Assembly: GCA_963761115.1 (NCBI GenBank)
Contig: CAVXFS010000005.1
Span: forward strand, 1,190,982 to 1,254,981
Direction of reading: 5' to 3'
DNA length: 64,000 bases
Source: CAVXFS01 sp963761115
GTDB taxonomy: Bacteria; Pseudomonadota; Gammaproteobacteria; Burkholderiales; Gallionellaceae
Shown here: positions 26,434 through 33,980 of the stretch, piece after piece
Layout of the letters: each line of letters begins with the position of its first letter
Numbering within the stretch: the stretch's first letter is position 1
Made by a program: the position numbers and the translations under genes
Notes under the pieces: generated by a model
Told to the model about the DNA's origin: nothing
Seen by the model: the letters and a program-made list of their open reading frames with translations, nothing else
Database searches by the model: none

Positions 26434-27114
26434 TCAAAACTTTGTGAAACAGAACCAGTCGTATTCTGGATAACTTGTAGAGCTATTTTGTAATGTTTCT
26501 TCTTTTTGTTCATTCCGCATAACAAGCCCACCTTCTAAAAAAAGTGAAAGCCAGTTGTCTTTAGAAAGAATTGTAGGGTGGAATTCATATGGATTATCGA
26601 GATTTATGGTCAGAACGAGATCATGTTCGGTTATGCGAATAAGTTCAGAAACAGCGTCGAAAACATCAAGAACAATTAAGTGTTCAAGAACGTCGCTGCA
26701 AAAAACCAGGTCAAACTGTTTGTTGCTAAATGGAAGGTGATGCAAAGCTGCCAATTGGCATTGAATCCCACGTTGTCGGCACCGCTCTAGGGCGTAATCC
26801 GATACCTCGCAGCCGATTACATTTTTATTGTTAGTGGCAAGTTGAGCAACGAGTCCGCCCAGACCACAGCCTGCATCCAGACAGGTGTCAAATTTGAAAT
26901 TTTCCAGGAGAAGTTTCGACAGAAAAGCGGACCTCCTGGAATGATCCGGATCGTCGTAACTTAGGCCACGGTTCCCTGATTGCCCCGGCAAATCTTCAGC
27001 CCAATAGTGAAAGTCGAAGTAATTCTTGTCATATTTCTTTATTTCGTTTAAGCGAAGAACTTCGCGGATATCATTCACTTGGGACAGGTGTTGCTGTTTA
27101 CCAATGAACATCAT
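26434..27114 (-). CDS. Class I SAM-dependent methyltransferase
   Basis: A protein of 226 residues. Motif I is TCLDAGCGLGGLVAQLATN, motif II ends GCEVSDYALERCRQRGI, and the post-II motif is DLVFCSDVLEHLIVL, placing it in the methyltransferase type 11/UbiE-like group that modifies small molecules. The N-terminal 60 residues (YDKNYFDFHYWAEDLPG) are unassigned. It lies 15 bases from the binding-protein gene and about 80 from the TIR fusion. Its substrate may be the product of the inositol-phosphate synthase, but this is inference. Confidence 0.82.
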   Translation of the reverse strand: MMFIGKQQHLSQVNDIREVLRLNEIKKYDKNYFDFHYWAEDLPGQSGNRGLSYDDPDHSRRSAFLSKLLLENFKFDTCLDAGCGLGGLVAQLATNNKNVIGCEVSDYALERCRQRGIQCQLAALHHLPFSNKQFDLVFCSDVLEHLIVLDVFDAVSELIRITEHDLVLTINLDNPYEFHPTILSKDNWLSLFLEGGLVMRNEQKEETLQNSSTSYPEYDWFCFTKF

Positions 27115-27129
27115 GGATTCTCCGAAATG

Positions 27130-28077
27130 TTATTGTTTTTTGACGAGCTCTACGGGTAGAAGCTGATCCCCTCCGTGGCTACTATCACCATTTGCGAGTT
27201 CGTGTGCAATTATCACCGCTTCTTTCCCGATAAGCCGCGGGTTTTGACGAATAGTCGCTGCAAGTCTTCCATCCTCAACAGCAGCAACTCCATCAGCAGT
27301 CGCATCGAATCCCACTATAACCGGCCATTTGGACTTGCTGATTTTGGATTGTTCCAGCGCGGTAACTGCGCCCAAGGCCATTTCGTCGCTGCAAGCAAAT
27401 ACGGCATCTGGAAGACCAGTATTAATTGCACCGTCCATGATTTCGCGCGCACGAGCTCTTTCCCAGCGGCCGTCTTTCCGTATGACCTTCCACTCTGGGG
27501 ATGCTCCTTCGAAAAATCCGCGGGACCGAGCAATAGCTGTCTCGTGTCCCGCACTTCCTTCAATGAGGAGTACCGTATGCGGTCCGGGCCCTAAACGACG
27601 CGCAATTTCTTTGGCTGCAATTTCGCCACCTTGTACATTGTTAGAGCCTAAAAAAGCATTAACGGATCCACCTCGTGCTTTTAGCTCCTTGGCATCCAAC
27701 CGCGAGTCAACTACTACAACTGGAATCCCGGCCTTTGTGAATTGCGCGACAGGCTCAACGACTTCACTTGATGAGGCGGGGCCAAGCACTAACGCTGAAA
27801 CGCCCCCATTTTGATGAAAATCTTTGAGGATCTGTATCTGAGTACGAGCGTCAGCATCTTCGCTACCGGTTCGAACTGTTACTTTAACTTTTTCACCCAA
27901 TTCGTGCGCCGCATCTTTTGCTCCAGATTGCATCTCTATCCAGAATGGATTGTCAGCGGTAGGCAAAACAACAAGAATTTGCTCCTGTTTGCTTGGTGAG
28001 AAGAACAACGAACCCGCTATCACAAGGACAATAATTCCCAAGATGATTGTTACTATCCAACTTTGCTTTGATTTCAT
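27130..28077 (-). CDS. Ribose/inositol-type periplasmic binding protein with N-terminal membrane anchor
   Basis: A 315-residue Peripla_BP_4 family protein (RbsB/IbpA class). Residues 9-27 (VTIILGIIVLVIAGSLFF) are hydrophobic without a clear cleavage site or lipobox, so the protein may stay anchored. The sugar-binding fold follows: LVVLPTADNPFWIEMQSGAK, LGPASSSEVVEPVAQFTKAG, FLGSNNVQGGEIAAKEIARR, DAVFACSDEMALGAVTALE, and the C-terminal ATIRQNPRLIGKEAV. It is co-oriented and nearly contiguous with permease and ATPase genes. Ligand unknown; a sugar or inositol derivative is likely. Confidence 0.88.
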   Translation of the reverse strand: MKSKQSWIVTIILGIIVLVIAGSLFFSPSKQEQILVVLPTADNPFWIEMQSGAKDAAHELGEKVKVTVRTGSEDADARTQIQILKDFHQNGGVSALVLGPASSSEVVEPVAQFTKAGIPVVVVDSRLDAKELKARGGSVNAFLGSNNVQGGEIAAKEIARRLGPGPHTVLLIEGSAGHETAIARSRGFFEGASPEWKVIRKDGRWERARAREIMDGAINTGLPDAVFACSDEMALGAVTALEQSKISKSKWPVIVGFDATADGVAAVEDGRLAATIRQNPRLIGKEAVIIAHELANGDSSHGGDQLLPVELVKKQ

Positions 28078-28105
28078 GCTGACCCCTCTCGATATTGGTC
28101 AATAC

Positions 28106-29131
28106 TTATAACCTTTGCCGTTTAGAATCAACAAAGGCTACGATAAGCAACAGCAAACCACCCGCAAGTTTCTGGTGTTCTGGATCAAGGAATGGGACCA
28201 TTATGCATAAATGACCTAGAGCTGCCCAGACCCCTATACCGAGCGCGACGCCAATTATATCTAAACGGCCACCAGTGATGGTAGTTCCTCCTATTACCGC
28301 TGCGGCGATTGCTAACAATTCGAGGCCTTGTCCAGTTGCCGCGGACCAACCGCCACCTTGATAGTCGATCATGTAGAGCATAGTTGATATATATATTAAG
28401 ATGGAGGCAACAATAAAGGCTCTAAATCGAATTATCCGCACGTCTAGATTTGCAAGTTTCGCTGCATTTCGATCAAACCCAACCGCAAGGTGTCGTAGTG
28501 CAGACATGCTGCGGTGTCGCCATAGGGTGCCCAAAATTAGCAGAATTGCTACCCATGGAAGGCTTCTCTTCCAAATGGTAGGTTGGAGATCTTTGGGGAG
28601 GGTTTGTACGATTGGAGTTTCTTTAACGCGTTCCGGGTGAAGTTGGGATGCGTCTACTGGGGTATCCTGTTCCACTATTTGCCGTTCAATATGAGAGCCT
28701 CTGGCCGATTCATGCAAAGTAACTTGGATCGTAGTTGCAGCTCCGAAAAGCGCTAAGGACATTCCCAATGTCGTTATCAGTGGAGCAAGACCTCTATAGG
28801 CAATTGCCCACCCTTGGAAGACGCCAATCGAGATTGCTGCGATGAGAACACAAACAGAAACCAGCCAAATCGGTAGTCCTGAGTTACTTAAACCCAAGGT
28901 AAGCATGCCAAGAAAAGCGAACATTCCAGCCGGAGAAAGATCGATGTCGCCACAGGATATGATGATGGCTGCTGCTAAGCCAAGAGGGACAAGTGGAAGA
29001 GCCCTCAAAGTAATTGACCATAATGACGACAGAGGGTCACCTGAGCCGCTGACATATCCTGTAATGACAGCAATCACGATGATGGTCAGAAAAAGAAAGC
29101 TAGAGCGCATTGCATTTACCTTATGGATCAC
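28106..29131 (-). CDS. ABC sugar transporter permease, RbsC-like
   Basis: A 341-residue BPD_transp_2 permease with about nine transmembrane segments. The coupling-type motif ISCGDIDLSPAGMFAFLGM corresponds to GGIDLSVG of RbsC. An unusually long polar loop (residues about 145-190, ARGSHIERQIVEQDTP to LPKDLQPTIWKRS) faces the periplasm by prediction. The start at 29,131 overlaps the ATPase gene by 11 bases; ATG 29,110 (MRSSFLFL) is an alternative. It probably forms a homodimeric channel with the adjacent single-domain ATPase. Confidence 0.86.
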   Translation of the reverse strand: MIHKVNAMRSSFLFLTIIVIAVITGYVSGSGDPLSSLWSITLRALPLVPLGLAAAIIISCGDIDLSPAGMFAFLGMLTLGLSNSGLPIWLVSVCVLIAAISIGVFQGWAIAYRGLAPLITTLGMSLALFGAATTIQVTLHESARGSHIERQIVEQDTPVDASQLHPERVKETPIVQTLPKDLQPTIWKRSLPWVAILLILGTLWRHRSMSALRHLAVGFDRNAAKLANLDVRIIRFRAFIVASILIYISTMLYMIDYQGGGWSAATGQGLELLAIAAAVIGGTTITGGRLDIIGVALGIGVWAALGHLCIMVPFLDPEHQKLAGGLLLLIVAFVDSKRQRL

Positions 29132-29867
29132 TGTTTCGGTCCATTAGTTTACCTTGGTTGAGAACAAGGGACGAATAGCGGCCATCTGGAAAGCACTTGC
29201 GAAAGAATACATGATCTTGCTCATCGTGAGAGATTAGCAAAACCGTAGTATGTTCTGGTGTATGTTCTCGGAGAACAGAAAAAAGAAGATCACGATTTTT
29301 AGGATCAACATTAGTTAGGGGCTCATCGAGAAGAAGAAGCTTATACGACCACAAGACACTACGTAGCAAACGGATCACTGCCTTTCCACCACCGGATAGG
29401 GTTTCGAGAGAATCAGAAAATTGTGGGGATGTGCCGTTATTAGATAATTGGCGAAGTATTCGAGAAACATCTTCCCGAAAACTTTTGAGGTGAGAACTCC
29501 CTCCCATTTGAGCAGGCGCTCCAAGCAATACATTTTCCCAGATGGATAGTTCCGGAAACATTGGGTCATTCTGATGGCAAACACGGAGGCCGGCAGCTTG
29601 CAAGGCTTGGCGTTTCTTCGGTAATGCATAGTCAACCCCGTCGAATCGTATACGGATCGGAGCATCTGGGCTGTCCAGTATGCCTGATAGCAGTTTGACT
29701 AATGTCGTTTTCCCGCTCATGTTGCGACCGAACAGGCTGTATGCTCGGCCTCGTAAGAGCTGAAGGCTATCTATGTCTAGAATGAGAGGGCTTCTATTGC
29801 CATATCGAAACCTTAGGTTGTTTACCTCCAATATTGTTTTGTCTTCATTGTGTGCGGAGTTAGACAT
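29121..29867 (-). CDS. Single-domain ABC transporter ATPase
   Basis: A 248-residue ATPase. Walker A is SLFGRNMSGKTTLVKLLSG, the Q-loop VCHQNDPMFPEL, the signature LSGGGKAVIRLLRS, Walker B YKLLLLDEPLTNVDP and the H-loop VLLISHDEQDH. All catalytic residues are present. Ribose-type importers normally use a double-length ATPase (RbsA); here there is only one domain, closer in length to a Mal/Lol-type subunit. It starts 15 bases after the inositol-phosphate synthase gene and overlaps the permease gene. Confidence 0.88.
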   Translation of the reverse strand: MSNSAHNEDKTILEVNNLRFRYGNRSPLILDIDSLQLLRGRAYSLFGRNMSGKTTLVKLLSGILDSPDAPIRIRFDGVDYALPKKRQALQAAGLRVCHQNDPMFPELSIWENVLLGAPAQMGGSSHLKSFREDVSRILRQLSNNGTSPQFSDSLETLSGGGKAVIRLLRSVLWSYKLLLLDEPLTNVDPKNRDLLFSVLREHTPEHTTVLLISHDEQDHVFFRKCFPDGRYSSLVLNQGKLMDRNSDP

Positions 29868-29882
29868 ATCGATAAGTTAATT

Positions 29883-31001
29883 TTAGAACGGGCTGCCGTT
29901 AGAGTTTTCGTTGTTTTGCTCAGAACCTTTTAACAATCTCTCCAGGCTTTGGTAGGCAATCTGCTCTGACTGCTGAATGGGGGGCTTTTTGCAATATACT
30001 GCTGCTGCCTCTTTGATTACACCCCCATAACCGCGAACAAGCATACATTTGGCTACCCTGACCGCATCGACAAGAATGCCCGCTGAGTTATACGCGTCTG
30101 GCGCTTGTAGCATGATTTCAATTTTGACAGGTTGGTCAGCAAAGACGAATCCTTCTAATCTAATGAAAGCTTCTTTTTGATTTCCTAAGAACGGGACATG
30201 ATCAACTGCGGACACACGAATTTCCACTTCGTCAGCGTTTGGTTGATTCCAGACAATTGGCTCCGTTTTTGAAGATCGCTTTCCTAGTTCGTACCGACCT
30301 TGACAAACGAGATTCTCAAAATCTGAGTCGCCGCCCCAGTCCAGCTGGAGTGTCCGTTTAAGTAGGGCGCTTCTCATGGGAAATAGCTCAGCAACTATTT
30401 TATGTAGAACGGTCGCACCTATCTGTGATTTGATATCGTCACCTATTATTGGCACACCAAGCACCTCAGCACGTTTACATATCTGAGGATCGTTGGCAAC
30501 TGGAACGGGAATTCCATTCACAATGGCGATATGTGCTTCTAACGCTGCGTTGATATAGTGATTTGTCGCTTCTTTCGCGCCACTTGGAAGAAGGTTCACC
30601 ATCACATCAGCACGGCTTTCTATGAGCACCTTACCTATGTCATCGTGACTTGCAATATGTGTCACGCCCAGACGATGACAAACTTCGGAAGTAAGTCCGT
30701 CGAGCAAAGGACCCTGACGTACAAGGACACCACAGAGAGGGGGAGGAGAAAAACGAGGTAAGCAGTTTGACGAAGCAAAGATTGCGTCAGAAAGATCAAT
30801 GCCAATCTTGGATGGATCTACATCAAATGCCGCGACTATTTCAATTTCAGCTAGATCAAAACCAGCTAATACTCGCCTTGCGGCCGAATATTTCTGGTGG
30901 CCTTTTGTGGCTTTGTAATAGTTCAGTCCCTGAACAAAAGCGCTAGCACAGTTTCCGACACCTACTAATGCCACACGGACCTTCGCCCCTGCTTCAGCCA
31001 T
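29883..31001 (-). CDS. ino1: Inositol-3-phosphate synthase, actinobacterial/archaeal type
   Basis: A 372-residue NAD-dependent synthase that cyclises glucose 6-phosphate to 1D-myo-inositol 3-phosphate. Family motifs: VALVGVGNCASAFVQGL (NAD binding), AAFDVDPSKIGIDLSDA, NLLPSGAKEATNHYINAALE, GDDIKSQIGATVLHKIVAEL with the active-site Lys, and APDAYNSAGILVDAVRVAK. It is the short type known from Mycobacterium and archaea, unusual in a betaproteobacterium. First gene of the operon; AAGGAT lies 12 bases before ATG. The C-terminal 30 residues are polar and variable. Strong assignment; its role with TIR genes is unknown. Confidence 0.9.
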   Translation of the reverse strand: MAEAGAKVRVALVGVGNCASAFVQGLNYYKATKGHQKYSAARRVLAGFDLAEIEIVAAFDVDPSKIGIDLSDAIFASSNCLPRFSPPPLCGVLVRQGPLLDGLTSEVCHRLGVTHIASHDDIGKVLIESRADVMVNLLPSGAKEATNHYINAALEAHIAIVNGIPVPVANDPQICKRAEVLGVPIIGDDIKSQIGATVLHKIVAELFPMRSALLKRTLQLDWGGDSDFENLVCQGRYELGKRSSKTEPIVWNQPNADEVEIRVSAVDHVPFLGNQKEAFIRLEGFVFADQPVKIEIMLQAPDAYNSAGILVDAVRVAKCMLVRGYGGVIKEAAAVYCKKPPIQQSEQIAYQSLERLLKGSEQNNENSNGSPF

Positions 31002-31436
31002 AGTTTATTTATCCTTGAACGAATTTACTAAATTATTGGTAATGATTATAAGCTAGTGAGCGTTGCTTTTCCTCAAGCACTTTAAACCTCCGCTTATGGC
31101 GGCAAGTATGAGTAAGTGTAGCTCAATTACGTGGATTGATTTGCCTTAAGTGATACGTACCAAATGTGTCGTAAGCTGTAATCTGAATCGTCCCAGGTTT
31201 CGTGGAGTAAGTCGCGCTAAAAGCCGCTTAAGATCCAAAAAAGAACGAAGCGCTACACTAAATTGGCAAGACTGGATACGAACACCTGTTTCCATCGGAT
31301 ATCGTCCCAAGTACGCACGGAAAGGACTAAAATTGGTGTTCAACTTTCAGTCTGATTGGCTGCAAAATGGGACTCAGGTCAATGCCGTTCAACTCAATAG
31401 TTGGGCAGACCAGAAACCGATTAGGGGGCGGAACGG
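31002..31436. promoter_or_regulatory. Divergent promoter region of the TIR operon and the phosphoribosyltransferase gene
   Basis: On the minus strand TATAAT (31045-31050) lies about 45 bases upstream of the ino1 start, a likely -10 box; a TTGAGG 20 bases further up is a poor -35 fit. Toward the right a 96-codon frame (31150-31440) ends in ATGA overlap with the phosphoribosyltransferase start, but it has no recognisable fold and I do not call it a gene. The region is AT-rich on the left side. Confidence 0.5.
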
Positions 31437-32036
31437 ATGATGGATATTCTGACTTGGACATTTGGTCTCGCTAGTGTTGCTGGTCTTGCGCTTACTCTGC
31501 ACTTCGGCCGAAAGTCCATCCGGTTGGAACGAGCTATGCAAACGCTGAGTTGGGAGGATGTCGTGGTTGCTGCGGATGACTTGGGTGCCTCGATTTCCAA
31601 GACGGGATTCCAGCCCGAGATGTTCCTTGCGACATCAGTGCGCGGTGGCATTATCGCTCACTTTATGTCGAGACATCTGGCACCAACCAGCCCAGTACTC
31701 GTTGGCATTGTTGAGTGGAAGGGGGAAGACCTATTTCACGGTGACCTCTCTACGTACGATACTATCGACACGAGCAAGGTGCGGCTTTATATCCCTAAGG
31801 CAGTGTATGCAAACTCTGAGCGTCGGGTGCTCGTAGTCGATGACTTCACAATGTCGGGCGACGGTATGGCTGAAACGCGCGCTCGTCTCATAAATCACGG
31901 CTTTCGACCTGACGCCGTGAGGACGGCAACGCTGATTGTATCAACGGTGGCTCTCGCAAGGCATCGCGGCCCTGACCACTATTGGAAGAAGGTGGATTCG
32001 CTCGATTTCTTCTTCCCCTGGGGTCGGGCAAAATAG
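31437..32036 (+). CDS. Membrane-anchored phosphoribosyltransferase-like protein
   Basis: A 199-residue protein. Residues 3-22 form one hydrophobic segment (ILTWTFGLASVAGLALTL), followed by a type I phosphoribosyltransferase domain: TSVRGGIIAHFMSRH (PPi loop region), and the PRPP-binding VLVVDDFTMSGDGMAETR (residues about 131-148) with the paired Asp. The C-terminus KKVDSLDFFFPWGRAK resembles xanthine/guanine PRTase-like proteins. It may salvage bases or act on a nucleotide signal. It is transcribed away from the TIR operon. Two adjacent ATGs are possible starts (31437, 31440). Confidence 0.75.
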   Translation: MMDILTWTFGLASVAGLALTLHFGRKSIRLERAMQTLSWEDVVVAADDLGASISKTGFQPEMFLATSVRGGIIAHFMSRHLAPTSPVLVGIVEWKGEDLFHGDLSTYDTIDTSKVRLYIPKAVYANSERRVLVVDDFTMSGDGMAETRARLINHGFRPDAVRTATLIVSTVALARHRGPDHYWKKVDSLDFFFPWGRAK

Positions 32037-32220
32037 AAGCTGCTCAACAGTTGGCTGACCTACGGAAAAAGGAGGGGCTGATTTATTTTTTGCAGAAATT
32101 GCCAATAAATCATTGCATAGCGTAGCCACTTAACTAATTTAACTACCTTATTAATAAATGTTGCAAAAGGGATAAATACGGGCATAATGTCCGCATTTAT
32201 TCCCTGAGATGGAGTGCGGC

Positions 32221-33495
32221 ATGGTAACAGTCCTTCACACGGTCCCCGACCGGGATATGGCAGTTCGTTATCTTTCCGCTGCGCTCAAAACAAACAAACA
32301 AGCTGAGATCGCCCGCCACTTGGGCGTTGATGCCAGAACTGTACGTCGCTGGGTGGTCGAGCAGTCAGTGCCTGCGCATTATGCATTCGGACTGCAACGA
32401 CTCTTGCCTCTAGAGTTGCCATTTGCCGAAGATGCATCATTCACCTTTATTGATCTTTTTGCCGGCATTGGCGGAATCCGCATTGCCTTCGAAGGGCTGG
32501 GCGGGCATTGCGTGTTCACCAGCGAATGGGACAGCTACGCGCAGAAAACCTATGCCGATAATTTTCCTGGTGGCCACCAAATCAATGGGGATATTACTCA
32601 AGTGGATGCAACGGATATCCCGGATCACGACGTTCTACTGGCCGGGTTCCCGTGCCAGCCTTTTTCGATAGCCGGTGTCTCCAAGAAAAATGCGCTTGGT
32701 CGCGCGCATGGCTTCGCATGCGAAACCCAGGGCACTCTGTTCTTCGATGTTGCGCGCATTATCGATGCGAAGAAGCCTCGTGCCTTCCTGCTGGAGAACG
32801 TGAAGAACCTGGTTTCGCATGACAAGGGGCGCACCTTCGACGTCATTCGACGGACACTTTCCGAAGAACTGGGTTATCACATTCATTGCCGCGTGATCGA
32901 CGGTGCACACTTCGTGCCTCAACATCGTGAACGCATTCTGATAGTTGGTTTTCGCGAACCCACAAATTTTGATTTCGATGCCCTGCCATTGCCTGCCAAG
33001 GGGAGACGTACCTTAAGCGAGATATTGCACAAGACTGATGGCAGCGAACCTCTATTGCCATGGGATGGGGATCGCTTTTTCCAGCATGCCAAAAATAAGG
33101 TTGATCCCAAGTACACGCTAACTGACAACCTGTGGACGTATTTGCAAGGATACGCAGAAAAGCACCGCGCGAAGGGTAATGGCTTCGGTTTCGGACTGGT
33201 CACACCCGACAGTGTTACCCGCACCCTGTCTGCGCGATACTACAAGGACGGTTCGGAAATCCTTGTCAAGCAGCGGAAGGGGACTAATCCACGCCGCCTG
33301 ACACCACGCGAATGTGCGCGTCTGATGGGCTTCCCGGATACGTTCAGGATTCCAGTCTCGGATACGCGAGCGTACAAGCAGTTCGGGAATTCAGTCGTCG
33401 TTGATGTCATGTCTCACGTCGCAAAATTGATGCACCCAATGCTGGTTGCTGATAGCCTTGAACCTGAATTACCGTTTCGTTATGCCATAGCCTGA
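32221..33495 (+). CDS. DNA (cytosine-5) methyltransferase with N-terminal HTH
   Basis: A C5 methyltransferase of about 424 residues. Motif I is FIDLFAGIGGIRIAFEGLGG, motif IV GFPCQPFSIAGVS with the catalytic Cys, motif VI FLLENVKNL, motif VIII QHRERILIVGF, motif IX LTPRECARLMGFPDTF and motif X YKQFGNSVVV. Residues 15-55 (NKQAEIARHLGVDARTVRRW) are a helix-turn-helix, which in such enzymes represses their own promoter. ATG 32221 is preferred, with GGAG 10 bases upstream; ATG 32209 is the alternative. It overlaps vsr. The neighbouring nuclease suggests a CCWGG- or CCSGG-like site. Confidence 0.93.
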   Translation: MVTVLHTVPDRDMAVRYLSAALKTNKQAEIARHLGVDARTVRRWVVEQSVPAHYAFGLQRLLPLELPFAEDASFTFIDLFAGIGGIRIAFEGLGGHCVFTSEWDSYAQKTYADNFPGGHQINGDITQVDATDIPDHDVLLAGFPCQPFSIAGVSKKNALGRAHGFACETQGTLFFDVARIIDAKKPRAFLLENVKNLVSHDKGRTFDVIRRTLSEELGYHIHCRVIDGAHFVPQHRERILIVGFREPTNFDFDALPLPAKGRRTLSEILHKTDGSEPLLPWDGDRFFQHAKNKVDPKYTLTDNLWTYLQGYAEKHRAKGNGFGFGLVTPDSVTRTLSARYYKDGSEILVKQRKGTNPRRLTPRECARLMGFPDTFRIPVSDTRAYKQFGNSVVVDVMSHVAKLMHPMLVADSLEPELPFRYAIA

Positions 33496-33980
33496 TGGTT
33501 GATGTTGTAGATAAAGCAACACGCAGCCGGATGATGTCCGGTATCAGATCAAAAAATACAAAGCCGGAAAGGCTCATCAGGTCTGCGCTTCACCGGCGCG
33601 GGTTCAGGTTCAGATTGAATCAAGCATCTTTACCAGGGAAACCCGATCTGGTTTTCAGAAAGCATAACGCCGTGATATTTATTCACGGATGCTTCTGGCA
33701 TGGGCATAATTGCAAACTATTCAAGTGGCCTGCTTCAAACCCGGACTTTTGGCGCAACAAAGTTGAGCGAAATCGTGCCAAGGATGTTGAGGTCCTTGCG
33801 GAACTTAAAAAATCGGGATGGCGTGTAATGGTGATTTGGGAATGTGCTCTGAAGGGTAAGGATCAAGTGACCAGACTACCCAATACCATAGACAGAGTTT
33901 GCACCTGGTTGTTACGGTCAAACTATTCGTTCAAGGAAATATCCGGGAGCGCGGCCGCATGGAAAAAAATCTCCGGGTAG
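33495..33980 (+). CDS. vsr: Very short patch repair endonuclease
   Basis: A 161-residue Vsr endonuclease that nicks 5' of T in T:G mismatches left by 5-methylcytosine deamination. Characteristic segments: MSGIRSKNTKPERLIRSALH, LPGKPDLVFRKHNAVIF with the catalytic Asp, and the zinc-binding HGCFWHGHNC. The start codon overlaps the methyltransferase stop. It belongs with the dcm-type methyltransferase and the downstream restriction enzyme. Confidence 0.95.
   Translation: MVDVVDKATRSRMMSGIRSKNTKPERLIRSALHRRGFRFRLNQASLPGKPDLVFRKHNAVIFIHGCFWHGHNCKLFKWPASNPDFWRNKVERNRAKDVEVLAELKKSGWRVMVIWECALKGKDQVTRLPNTIDRVCTWLLRSNYSFKEISGSAAAWKKISG

Noticed and set aside
26331..26531. 66-codon minus-strand frame between the methyltransferase and the TIR fusion
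   Set aside because: It overlaps both genes and has no similarity to anything I know; probably a chance frame in AT-rich DNA.
27175..27814. Plus-strand frames opposite the binding-protein gene
   Set aside because: They are shadows; the minus-strand frame has a complete sugar-binding fold.
24685..31001. Reading the ABC-Ino1 genes as an ordinary inositol catabolic operon
   Set aside because: No inositol dehydrogenase or other iol gene is present, a synthase rather than a dehydrogenase is encoded, and two TIR genes share the transcript. It is not excluded, only less likely.
31150..31440. 96-codon frame overlapping the phosphoribosyltransferase start by ATGA
   Set aside because: Composition and lack of any recognisable fold or ribosome binding site; the overlap alone is weak evidence.
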